Shown: positions 54,026-63,371 of the stretch, in pieces
Numbering within the stretch: position 1 is the stretch's first letter
Layout: each line of letters starts with the position of its first letter
DNA from: Phaeobacter bryozoorum
Lineage (GTDB): Bacteria; Pseudomonadota; Alphaproteobacteria; Rhodobacterales; Rhodobacteraceae
Reading direction: 5' to 3' (one strand)
Assembly: GCF_041893525.1 (NCBI RefSeq)
Contig: NZ_CP169068.1
DNA length: 64,000 nucleotides
Program-made: the position numbers and the translations under genes
Notes under the pieces: model-generated
What the model was told of the DNA's origin: nothing
The model's database searches: none
What the model saw: the letters and a program-made list of their open reading frames with translations, nothing else

Positions 54026-56370
54026 CTAGCGATCGTCACCGTCGCCATCGTTCACATCCATCAGATCCTCATCGATGGCCGCCTGAACAGCCCCGACAGC
54101 CAGATCGCGCTTCTCTTTGGGGGTTTGCTCGACCTGATCCCCAGCCAAACGCACGGTAACCTCGCGATGGGCAAATTTGATACCTTCGCGCGCAAAGAGA
54201 TCGCGGATTTCCTGAAACACCTTCTTGCGCACCAGCCATTGGTCGCCAGGCTTGGTCATGAATTTGACCCGAATGATCATTGCAAATCCTGCATCTCGAT
54301 CACACCCTGCGACTTCAGCGGCTGTATGAAGGTGTCTCCAATCACCGGATCATCCAGCAGCTCTTGCCCCAGTTTCTTGATGAGTTTGCGAACCTTTTCC
54401 ACATCGGTGTCATAGGTCACCCGTAGCGGCAGCTTCATCATGACCCAGTCGCGGGAATAATTGGTCAGCACGCGGATCTCACCAAAGGGAATGGTGTGCA
54501 ACGCTCCCAGGTGATGGCGCAACTGAAAGGATCGCACCGAAATACGTTCGACCGTGCCTTTGACATCGCCGATATCTATGTATTCGCCTTTGCGGAAGGC
54601 GTCGTCCACGAGGAAGAAGGCACCCGAAAAGATATCCCGGACCAGGGTCTGCGACCCAAAACCCACCGCCAGACCGACTACACCGGCACCGGCGAACAAC
54701 GGGCTGACGTTGATCCCCAGTTCCAGCAGAACGATCAGGATGATGGAGACCACGACAACCGCCAAGATCGCGCCTCGGAACAGCGGCAGCAGGGTTGCCA
54801 ACCGGCTGGCACCGCCCGCGCCGCCCTCGTCCCCTAATTCGCCAACCGGCATGTCGCCGACCTCTTCGTCGATCTTGCTGTCGATCCAGATCCGGGCGAT
54901 GTGGTAGACGATATAACCGATGAACAGGATCACGATTATATCGCTCATCCGGTCCAGACGGGAGTTTTCCATCCAGGCTGCTTCGGGGTTCCAGATCGTG
55001 ACCATGGCGAGAAAGCCGACGGTAAAGGCCAGTATACCGGCGATGCGGCGCGCGAGATCTTCGAAAGTGGCTATCGGGTGCCGCTGCTGTTGCGGAAGCA
55101 TCTCGGCATCGTCGTCGGTCTCTGCGTCACTGTCTTCGTCGCTTCCATCGGCAGCGTTGACCAGCACCCGTCGCTGCGACCGATTGAAGAAGCGTTCGAT
55201 CACATAGTTGATGAGGCCGTAGACAACCAGAATAGAGGTCAGCACCGAATAGCTGCCCGCCATGAGCGGCAGCGACATATCGCGCTCCAACACCAGATCG
55301 AAGGCCAGCTCCAGCCATCCAAATATGATGTAGACCACCAGAACAGGTGCCCAGGCAACAGACAGAAGCCGGACGAGCCAGGAGCAGGTTTCCGGGGCGC
55401 GGCCTGCACGTATGGCGTTGGAAATGGGTCGCGCATTGATCACAACCATCAACAGATTGCCGAACGTGCCAACCAATGCCAACACGCCATAGACAAGCGC
55501 ATATACATTGTAATTGAGCCCGAAATCGCCAACCCAAGTCGCAAAAAGCACCGAACAGATATCGTAGGTCGCCAGCCCGGAGGCCCAGAAATACAGACGC
55601 CGAGCGTCCCGGTCTGAGAACACAGGAATGCGGTATTGGCTGAGGTAAGGCGACAGCACCATGCGCCACAGGTCCGAAACTGTCCGCGACAAGAAAAACG
55701 CCGTGTAGATCGCGGTGACGGTGAATTTCACCGATGAATTGCCGGAAGTTCCGAAGATGAGATAGGACGTCAGCAACGCAAACGCCATGGCTACAATTGT
55801 ACCGCCGACCCCCATAATGAAACGGAAGACCAGGAACGGCATTTTATCCTGATAGCCTTCGGGCTGTTCCTTGATCCGCGACACCACATGTTTCTTGGCG
55901 ATACGCTTGCCGTAAATCTCGACCGAGACCCAGCGACCGATGAACAGCAGAAACAAGCTCCAGCCGAGCACCTTCACGTAGGTGATAATGCGGCCATCCG
56001 GGCTCGTCTGTCGCAGGATGTACTGCACCTCAAAGATCGAATAGGGCATCGCCTCCAGACGACTTTTCAGGGCATCCCCGAATTGCTCCACCTCCGATTG
56101 CGCTTTCATCAGCGCCGAGGCCCCTTCCATCTGATCCGTGGCGGGAACAGGTATCGTTCCACCCTGCGCATCCGAGGGCGAAACCAGCTGGCCGCGACCA
56201 TCAACGATGATGACGCCGACGCCGCTCTCAGCTGCCTGCTCAATCGCCTTGGCTAGATCATCCCCACCCTGAGGTGACGTCGATTGCGCCCATGTTGCTG
56301 CCGGACCAAAGGCCGCCACAACCAGCGCCAGCGTCAAACAGACAAGATACTGCGATACCATTCGCCACAT
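54026..56370 (-). CDS. MscS-family mechanosensitive channel, with apparent frameshift near its end
   Basis: A protein of about 780 residues: signal peptide (MWRMVSQYLVCLTLALVV region), a periplasmic segment, several hydrophobic segments, and the MscS core with LELGINVSPLFAGAGVVGLAVGFGSQTLVRDIFSG in outline, followed by the cytosolic beta domain. The main frame stops at 54277 after VIEMQDLQ; the expected continuation (MIIRVKFMTKPGDQWLVRKK and on to DVNDGDGDDR) is read one frame off from 54280. The two ends overlap as ATGA. One missing base near 54284 explains it. The frame is open up to 56451; 56370 gives a proper signal peptide. Confidence 0.85.
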
Positions 56371-56811
56371 GAGAACAACCCGATTTTTTGGAACCATCCC
56401 TTCACCAAGGCCGCAAAACGGTGAAAATATCAAGTCTTTGCACCTCGGCACGGCGTTTCAGTGGTGAAAGTGCGGTTCGCAAGCGCTTGATTGCAACTTA
56501 TACCTCTGCACGTTATAGAAAATTCAGCGTATCACACAGAGCGCAGGAGGGCAGACCACGCCGACGGGCGCAGGATGCCACCTTCGACGTTCTGGATCTG
56601 ACGCAACGATGATCTGTGCCTTGGCCCGTAGCGTGTCAGGCTGAGCAACCTGAGGCGATACTATGCTGAGGCGGACCCTGGCCGAGCTGTTACGCACAGC
56701 CGCTGATGCGGAGGATGGGCACCCGTGTCCAGAACATCTCTGCACGTCCTCCCGACTTGGGTTTCCCGGTGTTTCATCTCTCCTATCCTTGTACCAGACG
56801 CAGGCCCAGCG
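56371..56811. other. Divergent intergenic region upstream of the glycan operon
   Basis: About 440 bases between the divergent MscS and first glycosyltransferase genes (81 of them a possible 5' extension of mscS). No convincing gene is seen; short open frames here are not supported. A candidate promoter is listed separately. Confidence 0.5.
56491..56519 (+). promoter_or_regulatory. Candidate sigma-70 promoter for the glycan operon
   Basis: TTGCAA at 56491-56496 and TATAGA at 56514-56519 are 17 bases apart, close to the housekeeping consensus, and face the glycosyltransferase operon. The start codon is about 290 bases downstream, implying a long leader, so other promoters may exist. Confidence 0.4.
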
Positions 56812-58023
56812 ATGACAGTCAACGCACCCTCCAGCACCCCTCGCGGCCCCCGTGTCATGCTCTACAGCCACGATACCTTCGGGCTGGGTCATCTGCGACG
56901 GTCGAGGGCCCTGGCCGGTGCGATTACCGATGCGGACCCGTCGGCCTCGGCCCTGATCCTGACCGGCTCTCCCGTGGCCGGGCGTTTCGCCTTTCCCTCA
57001 CGCGTCGACCATGTGCGGCTACCCGGTGTAATCAAGCGGTCGGACGGCTCCTATGCGTCACGGACAATGGGAATGTCGATTGAAGAGACCACCACGCTGC
57101 GGGCAGGTCTTATCCGATCTACCGCGATGGAATACGCCCCCGATGTGCTGATCGTCGACAAGGAACCAACCGGGTTTCGCGGCGAATTGCTGCCCACCCT
57201 GGAAGAGCTGCAGCGCAAGGGCAAAACACGCCTGATCCTCGGGTTGCGCGATGTTCTGGATGAGCCGGAGGTGCTGGCCACCGAGTGGGCCCGCAAGGAT
57301 GCCGTTGCCGCCACTGAACAATTCTATGACGAGATCTGGGTCTATGGCATCCGCTCCGTCTATGATCCCACCGCCGGGCTTCCCCTCAGCGCGGACGCAC
57401 AGGCGCGGATGCATTGGACCGGGTATCTGCGCCGCGATCTTGGCGAGCTGGGAACCCCTCCAGAACAGCCATATGTCCTGATCACCCCCGGCGGCGGCGG
57501 CGATGGCGCGATGATGGTCGACCTTGTCCTGACCGCCTATGAACGCGACCCGAACCTGGCACCCCGTGCCATGCTCGTCTACGGCCCCTTCCTGTCGGGC
57601 GAAACCCGAACCGAGTTCGAGACTCGTGTTGCCGCTCTGAACGGCCGCGTCACAGCAGTGGGGTTCGAATCCGAGATCGAAACCCTCTTCGCCGGGGCGC
57701 AGGGCGTTGTCTGCATGGGCGGCTACAACACGTTCTGCGAGGTTTTGTCCTTTGACAAACCCGCCGTCATTGTACCGCGCACCACCCCGAGGCTTGAGCA
57801 GTGGATCCGCGCCAGCCGCGCCGAAGAACTTGGGCTGACGGCCATGCTGGATGAGCGTCGAGACGGCTGGACACCAGAGGCGATGATCCGTGCGATCCGT
57901 GCGCTCGCCGACCAACCACCGCCCTCGGCGGCGATTCCCGACGGGTTGTTAGACGGTCTCGACTATGTAACCGACCGGGTCGATGCACTTCTGCATAAGA
58001 CCAGCGGGAAGGCCGCCGAATGA
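56812..58023 (+). CDS. MurG-like (GT28-type fold) glycosyltransferase
   Basis: A 403-residue soluble GT-B-fold enzyme. The N-terminal acceptor domain shows VMLYSHDTFGLGHLRRSRALAGAI, the glycine-rich loop of MurG-like enzymes; the donor domain has VLITPGGGGDGAMMV and GVVCMGGYNTFCEVLSFDKPAVIVPR. No membrane segment. The ATG at 56812 is chosen because the frame opens 29 poorly conserved codons earlier. It overlaps the next gene (ATGA). It is paralogous to the protein at 60969-62114. Confidence 0.83.
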   Translation: MTVNAPSSTPRGPRVMLYSHDTFGLGHLRRSRALAGAITDADPSASALILTGSPVAGRFAFPSRVDHVRLPGVIKRSDGSYASRTMGMSIEETTTLRAGLIRSTAMEYAPDVLIVDKEPTGFRGELLPTLEELQRKGKTRLILGLRDVLDEPEVLATEWARKDAVAATEQFYDEIWVYGIRSVYDPTAGLPLSADAQARMHWTGYLRRDLGELGTPPEQPYVLITPGGGGDGAMMVDLVLTAYERDPNLAPRAMLVYGPFLSGETRTEFETRVAALNGRVTAVGFESEIETLFAGAQGVVCMGGYNTFCEVLSFDKPAVIVPRTTPRLEQWIRASRAEELGLTAMLDERRDGWTPEAMIRAIRALADQPPPSAAIPDGLLDGLDYVTDRVDALLHKTSGKAAE

Positions 58024-59279
58024 ACTCTCGCAAGACCACGCCGTCGCGCCCGCCTCTTGCCGTGATCGTCAAAGGTTGGCCGCGCCTGTCCGAAACGTTC
58101 ATCGCGCAGGAACTGGTCGCGCTGGAGGCCGCAGGCCATAGTTTTGAAATCTGGTCCCTTCGTCATCCCACGGATATCAAACGTCACCCCTTACATGAGA
58201 AGCTGAGCGCCGCGGTCCACTACCTGCCGGAGTATCTTTATCAGGAACCTGATCGTGTCTGGAGCGCGCGGCAACAGGCACAGGCCATGCCCGGCTATCA
58301 GACCGCCTATCGGATCTGGCGGCAGGACCTGCGCCGCGATCCCTCCCGCAACCGGATCCGCCGATTTGGCCAGGCTTGCGTCCTGGCTGCGGAAATGCCG
58401 GAGCAGGTCCTCGGGCTTTATGCTCATTTCCTGCACACGCCGTCTTCAGTGGCGCGCTATGCCGCCATCATGCGCGGTCTGCCCTGGAGTTTTTCCGCCC
58501 ATGCCAAGGACATCTGGACATCCCCCGAGTGGGAACTGAAAGAAAAGCTTGCCACCGCGACACATGGCGCTGCCTTTGGTGCCACTTGCACCGGGTTTGG
58601 GGCGAAACACCTGCAAGCGCTTTCGGACAGAACTGACCGGGTTGACCTGATCTATCACGGTCTGGATCTCTCGCGTTTCCCCTCTCCGCCCCAGCGCAGA
58701 TGGCGTGCTCCGGGCGACCCGCTGCATCTGATGTCGGTCGGCCGATTGGTCGAGAAGAAGGGCTTTGACCGGTTGATCGCCGCGCTCGCCCTCCTGCCCA
58801 GTTCGCTTGACTGGCACTGGACCCACATCGGCGGCGGCGACCTGAAAGACCTGCTACGAGGCATGGCAGAGGATCTAGGCGTGGTCGATCGGATCACCTG
58901 GCGCGGCGCCTGCGATCAGCCCGAGGTTATCTCGGCCATGCGCGCATGTGACATATTCGTCCTGCCCAGCCGCATCGCCAGCGATGGTGATCGGGACGGG
59001 CTACCTAACGTGCTGATGGAAGCCGCGTCGCAGCGCCTGCCGATCCTGTCCACCGCGGTCTCTGCGATCCCGGAGTTCATCGAAAATGGCACCCACGGCG
59101 TGCTCAGCCAAGATACCCCCGAAGCCTTGGCAGAGGCCATCCTGACCCTGAGCCGGAATCCCGAGCAAGCCGCCCGAATGGCAGAAGCGGCACTCGTTCG
59201 ACTGCGTCATGATTTTGGCATGGACCCCGGCATCGCCCGGCTGTCGGAGCGGCTGAAGACGATGATACGCGAGACATGA
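58020..59279 (+). CDS. GT4-family glycosyltransferase
   Basis: A 419-residue GT-B enzyme: VIVKGWPRLSETFIAQELVALE at the N-terminus, SVGRLVEKKGFDRLIAALALL, and the donor-site region DIFVLPSRIASDGDRDGLPNVLMEAASQRLPILST with the E-x7-E pattern of retaining GT4 enzymes. Its start overlaps the stop of the upstream gene by four bases and its end overlaps the next start the same way. Confidence 0.88.
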   Translation: MNSRKTTPSRPPLAVIVKGWPRLSETFIAQELVALEAAGHSFEIWSLRHPTDIKRHPLHEKLSAAVHYLPEYLYQEPDRVWSARQQAQAMPGYQTAYRIWRQDLRRDPSRNRIRRFGQACVLAAEMPEQVLGLYAHFLHTPSSVARYAAIMRGLPWSFSAHAKDIWTSPEWELKEKLATATHGAAFGATCTGFGAKHLQALSDRTDRVDLIYHGLDLSRFPSPPQRRWRAPGDPLHLMSVGRLVEKKGFDRLIAALALLPSSLDWHWTHIGGGDLKDLLRGMAEDLGVVDRITWRGACDQPEVISAMRACDIFVLPSRIASDGDRDGLPNVLMEAASQRLPILSTAVSAIPEFIENGTHGVLSQDTPEALAEAILTLSRNPEQAARMAEAALVRLRHDFGMDPGIARLSERLKTMIRET

Positions 59280-60388
59280 GCCGGGGCCACAAGATTGCCT
59301 TTTATGCGCCGATGAAGTCACCGCGCCACCCGGTGCCTTCAGGTGATCGAGAGATGGCCCGCAATCTGATGGGATTACTCGCCGGGACTGGGGCAACCGT
59401 CACGCTGGCCAGCGAGCTTCGGGTGTATGACAGATCCGGTGACACCGAACACCAAGCCACACTGCGCGGCAAGGCAGCACATGAGATCGACCGCATCTGT
59501 ACCGAGATTCGCGCCACTCCCGAGGCCGACCAGCCTGCGCTCTGGCTTACCTACCACAACTATTACAAGGCCCCCGATCTGATCGGCCCTGCCGTCGCGG
59601 AGCGTCTCGGCATCCCCTATGTTCAGGTAGAATCGACACGCGCCAACAAAAGGCTCGAAGGTCCATGGTCGGATTTCGCCAGAGCAGCCCATGAGGCGGC
59701 CGATGCGGCTGCGGTCATCTTCTATCTGACCGAACAGGACCACGAGACCTTGCTGCGCGACAGATACGCGGACCAGAGGCTGGTCCACCTGCCCCCGTTC
59801 TTGACAGCGAAGACGCTGCCGACCGCCAGCGATCACTCCGGCCCGCTGTTGAGCGTCGGTATGATGCGACCGGGCGACAAGCTCGCCTCATATCGTCTGC
59901 TCGCGGATGCGCTCGCCAGGGTATCCCAGCCCTGGCGGTTGGACATCGTCGGCGACGGCCCGGCCCGCCTCGAGGTCGAAACCCTGATGCGCCCCTTCGG
60001 CGAGCATGTCCGATTTCTTGGTGAGTTGAACCGGGAGGCATTGGAGGCGCTCTATCAACAGGCCTCCCTTTTTCTCTGGCCCGGTGTCAACGAAGCGTTT
60101 GGAATGGTCTATCTTGAAGCCCAGGCCTATGGCGTGCCTGTCGTGGCGCAGGATCGCCCTGGCCTGTGCGATGTCGTCACCCAATGGGAGGAACCAGACC
60201 TTAATCCAACGACCGACAGCGGCGCTGCGGGCTACGCCCGGGCGCTCGAACGGGCGCTGGATGATGGAGCCTTGCGGAACCGGCAGGCCAAACGCGCCCG
60301 CGACCGGATTGCCACGCGACACCTCGCACCGGTGGCGGCACAAAAATTGTGGGCCACGCTCTCACCCTTGCTGGAGATTTCATCATGA
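59276..60388 (+). CDS. GT4-family glycosyltransferase
   Basis: A 370-residue GT-B enzyme: IAFYAPMKSPRHPVPSGDREMARNL, SVGMMRPGDKLASYRLLADAL, and the donor region LFLWPGVNEAFGMVYLEAQAYGVPVVAQDR with the E-x7-E pair. The start overlaps the upstream stop (ATGA) and the end overlaps the phosphatase start (ATGA). Confidence 0.87.
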   Translation: MSRGHKIAFYAPMKSPRHPVPSGDREMARNLMGLLAGTGATVTLASELRVYDRSGDTEHQATLRGKAAHEIDRICTEIRATPEADQPALWLTYHNYYKAPDLIGPAVAERLGIPYVQVESTRANKRLEGPWSDFARAAHEAADAAAVIFYLTEQDHETLLRDRYADQRLVHLPPFLTAKTLPTASDHSGPLLSVGMMRPGDKLASYRLLADALARVSQPWRLDIVGDGPARLEVETLMRPFGEHVRFLGELNREALEALYQQASLFLWPGVNEAFGMVYLEAQAYGVPVVAQDRPGLCDVVTQWEEPDLNPTTDSGAAGYARALERALDDGALRNRQAKRARDRIATRHLAPVAAQKLWATLSPLLEISS

Positions 60389-60972
60389 TCAGGCTTGCCC
60401 TCCTGCGCCACGGCCACACCGACTGGAACCGTGCCGGCCGAATTCAAGGTCGCAGCGATATCCCGTTGGACGACACGGCACGTGCCGAACTCGCCGTGCA
60501 GGCCCTGCCTGCCCCTTGGGATCAAGCTTCGCTTTGGTCGAGCCCGTTGAAACGCGCGGCCGAGACCGCCAAGCTGGTTGCAGACCGTACCCCCCAGACC
60601 AGCCCGGCGCTCATCGAAATGAACTGGGGAGACTGGGAAGGCCAGCACGGCAAGGATCTAAGAGCCGACCCGACTAGCGGATTTCGCGACATCGAGGAGT
60701 GGGGCTGGGACTACCGCCCGCCCGGCGGCGAAACCCCACAGGAGGTCTGGGAGAGGATCGTGCCATGGCTCGCCCAGTTGACAGAGGACACCGTTGCCGT
60801 GTGCCATATCGGGATCATGCGGATGATCCTGGCGCGGGCATATGGCTGGAACTTTGACTCGCCAGCCCCATTTCAGATCAAGCGCAACCGGTTGTTCGTG
60901 GTGGAGCGACACGCTGACGGCAGGCTCACACCCGTCGCTGAACCAGTGCGTCTCAGCAAACGTGACATGTGA
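60385..60972 (+). CDS. Histidine phosphatase family protein
   Basis: A 195-residue phosphoglycerate-mutase-fold phosphatase: LLRHGHTDWNRAGRIQGRSD with the nucleophile His near residue 9, SSPLKRAAETA with Arg, EMNWGDWEGQ, and the second His in AVCHIGIM. Family members release phosphate from sugars or nucleotides, for example alpha-ribazole phosphate (CobC). Here it lies within a glycosyltransferase operon, so a sugar-phosphate or lipid-phosphate substrate is a fair guess. The earlier open frame (from 60349) is not used. Confidence 0.85.
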   Translation: MIRLALLRHGHTDWNRAGRIQGRSDIPLDDTARAELAVQALPAPWDQASLWSSPLKRAAETAKLVADRTPQTSPALIEMNWGDWEGQHGKDLRADPTSGFRDIEEWGWDYRPPGGETPQEVWERIVPWLAQLTEDTVAVCHIGIMRMILARAYGWNFDSPAPFQIKRNRLFVVERHADGRLTPVAEPVRLSKRDM

Positions 60973-62114
60973 TGAAAGTCCTCATCGCCGTCACGCATCT
61001 GTTGGGCACTGGGCATCTGTCACGCGCCCTGACACTGGGCCGGGCGTTCAGCGCTGCCGGACAGCAGCCCTGCGTCGTCTCCGGCGGCGGGTCGGCGCGT
61101 CAGCTTGATCATAGCGGTGTTGATCTCGTGCAGCTGCCTCCTTTGCGATCAGACGGCGTCAGTTTCTCGCGCCTGCTGACACCAACCGGTGAAGTGGCCG
61201 ACGATGCCTATTTCGACAGCCGGATCGAAATGCTGTGCGACACGGTTCAACGGATCCAGCCGGATATTGTCATCACTGAGTTATTCCCCTTTGGACGGCG
61301 CAGCTTGCGGCAGGAGTTTCTGGCACTGCTCGATGCGGCTCACGACCTGCCGAAACGACCTGTCGTGTTGGCCTCCGTGCGCGATATCCTGGCACCACCC
61401 TCGAAACCCAAGAAGGCCGATGACGCCGCGGCCATTCTGACAACACGCTATGATGGTGTGCTGGTTCATTCAGATCCCCAGGCCACGCAGTTGGAGGCCT
61501 CATGGCCTGTCACACCGGCGATCTCGTCAATGCTGCACTATACCGGATATGTCGCACCGCCCCCGCCAGCACCGCACCCAGAAGGAACCGGCAAAGGCGA
61601 GATCCTTGTCAGCGCCGGTGGCGGCGCCGTCGGTGAAACGCTTTACCGGATCGCGCTCAAAGCCGCTGCGCTGCGTCCCGCTCTACGCTGGCGGATTCTG
61701 GTGGGCGGCCCGTCCGCAGCGGAGCAAATCGCCCAGCTGGTGGCGGAGCACGGCGAAACACTCGCACATCTGGAACCCGCACGGCCAGATTTCAGGCAGA
61801 TGCTAAAAGGCGCAGCCGCTTCGGTCAGCATGTGTGGCTACAATACTGCGCTCGATCTGTTGCAAACAGGGGTGCCCGCAGTGATCGTTCCATTCGATGC
61901 GGGCAATGAGGTCGAACAGACCCTGCGCGCCAGCAGTCTCACGCAGCTGGATGGCATCGCGGCGATACCCTCGGCCGATCTGACGCCGGAGGCGCTTTGC
62001 AGGGCCGTTGACGCGGTTATGGCGGCACCCGCACGGCCAACAGATGGCTTCCGGTTTGACGGCGCCTCCCGAACGGTAGAGATTGCCCGCGAAATGGCAA
62101 AGGAGCGTTCATGA
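60969..62114 (+). CDS. MurG-like (GT28-type fold) glycosyltransferase
   Basis: A 381-residue GT-B enzyme: VLIAVTHLLGTGHLSRALTLGRAF, ILVSAGGGAVGETLYR and ASVSMCGYNTALDLLQTGVPAVIVPFDAGNEVEQ. No membrane segment. It shares its two main motifs with the first gene of the cluster and is therefore a paralog. It overlaps the phosphatase stop and the deacetylase start by four bases each. Confidence 0.83.
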   Translation: MMKVLIAVTHLLGTGHLSRALTLGRAFSAAGQQPCVVSGGGSARQLDHSGVDLVQLPPLRSDGVSFSRLLTPTGEVADDAYFDSRIEMLCDTVQRIQPDIVITELFPFGRRSLRQEFLALLDAAHDLPKRPVVLASVRDILAPPSKPKKADDAAAILTTRYDGVLVHSDPQATQLEASWPVTPAISSMLHYTGYVAPPPPAPHPEGTGKGEILVSAGGGAVGETLYRIALKAAALRPALRWRILVGGPSAAEQIAQLVAEHGETLAHLEPARPDFRQMLKGAAASVSMCGYNTALDLLQTGVPAVIVPFDAGNEVEQTLRASSLTQLDGIAAIPSADLTPEALCRAVDAVMAAPARPTDGFRFDGASRTVEIAREMAKERS

Positions 62115-62869
62115 CACCCGATTGGACCAATTTGGACCGAGAGCTTGCCAGGTGGCAGGAGGATGGGCTGATCCTGCCGCTGTGGTGGCGCGATGACGAC
62201 GCGATTGCGGCGACACCACAGCTCGACCGGCTAATCGAACAATCGCAGCAACTGGCGCTACCTGCCCATCTCGCGGTTGTGGGACGTGACGCAACCTCCT
62301 CCCTTGCCAATCGGCTGGCTCAGGTCGACACGCTGGTGCCGGTGGTTCATGGCTGGGCGCATCAGAACCATGCCCCGCATGGTGAAAAGAAGGCCGAGTT
62401 CGGCACCCATCGACCGATAGATGATGTGCTGGAGGATGCAGAGAACGCCCTGACCCGTCTGCGTGACCTTTTTGGCGATCGGCTAAGACCGATGTTTGTC
62501 CCTCCCTGGAACCGGATCGACGCCGAAGTTGAACCCTGGCTGGCCGGACTCGGCTATAGCGCGCTATCGACCTTTGCTCCTCGGCGACGGGCCAAGGCAG
62601 CCCCGGGTCTATGGCAGATCAATACGCATCTGGACCCGATCGACTGGAAGGGCACGCGCTCACTCGTACCGCCAGCGTTGCTTCTTTCACAGCTGGTCAC
62701 GCAGCTCGCAGCGCGCCGCAAGGGGCAGGCCGATGTCGCCGAACCCTATGGCATCCTGACCCATCATCTGGTGCAGGACGATGTGACATGGACGTTCTGC
62801 AACGATGTGATACGCCGCCTGCTGGACGGCCCGGGGCGTGCTTGGGTTTTTGATGAAAGGATTAACTGA
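62111..62869 (+). CDS. Polysaccharide-deacetylase-like protein
   Basis: A 252-residue protein with the NodB-like (CE4) features LWWRDDDA (D28-D30) and VVHGWAHQNH (H80, H84, H87), and FVPPWNRID and YGILTHHLV further on. These match the metal-binding and catalytic motifs in shifted form, as in WbmS-like proteins of glycan clusters. No signal peptide, so it would act in the cytosol. Its stop is directly followed by the ATG of the methyltransferase. Confidence 0.8.
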   Translation: MTPDWTNLDRELARWQEDGLILPLWWRDDDAIAATPQLDRLIEQSQQLALPAHLAVVGRDATSSLANRLAQVDTLVPVVHGWAHQNHAPHGEKKAEFGTHRPIDDVLEDAENALTRLRDLFGDRLRPMFVPPWNRIDAEVEPWLAGLGYSALSTFAPRRRAKAAPGLWQINTHLDPIDWKGTRSLVPPALLLSQLVTQLAARRKGQADVAEPYGILTHHLVQDDVTWTFCNDVIRRLLDGPGRAWVFDERIN

Positions 62870-63346
62870 ATGAGCCGCTTGGATTCCATGCTGCGTCGCC
62901 TGACCGCGCAGCGAGATGGGCTCAACTGGGCCGCAGACCAAATTCGTGGCCTGAGCGGTGATGTTCTTGATATCGGGTTGGGCAACGGCCGCACCTATGA
63001 CCACCTGCGCGAAACATTGCCTGACCGCAGGGTGCGGGTCATCGACCGGGTGCTGCAGTGCCATCCCTCCTGCGTGCCGCCAGAAGCAGACTTCCTCCAA
63101 GGGGAGGCGCGCCCGATGTTGGACCAGCTGGCCGACGAGAACAGCCCAATAGCGCTGGCCCATTATGATCTGGGTTTCGGCGTCCCGGAGCGGGACATCG
63201 CCGAGGCTGCGGCTCTGTCACCGGCCATTGCGGCAGTGATGACGCCGGGCGGGATCATCGTTTCAGGTCAGCCGCTGGTCGGATTTGAAGAGTTGCAAGG
63301 CCCGGCGGATATTCCACCGGGGCGCTACCTGTTCTATCGCGCCTGA
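62870..63346 (+). CDS. Short class I SAM-dependent methyltransferase
   Basis: A 158-residue minimal methyltransferase: VLDIGLGNGRTYDHLRE, RVIDRVLQCHP, and PPGRYLFYRA at the end. It is the last gene of the glycan operon and a paralog of the protein at 45913-46422. A sugar O-methyltransferase role fits the context but is not proven. Confidence 0.8.
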   Translation: MSRLDSMLRRLTAQRDGLNWAADQIRGLSGDVLDIGLGNGRTYDHLRETLPDRRVRVIDRVLQCHPSCVPPEADFLQGEARPMLDQLADENSPIALAHYDLGFGVPERDIAEAAALSPAIAAVMTPGGIIVSGQPLVGFEELQGPADIPPGRYLFYRA

Positions 63347-63371
63347 CTGGCGCAGCCCTGCCGCGCAGGCA

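Noticed and set aside
54026..54280. Stand-alone 84-residue hypothetical gene
   Set aside because: Its sequence is the expected C-terminal end of the MscS protein in a shifted frame, so it is treated as part of that gene.
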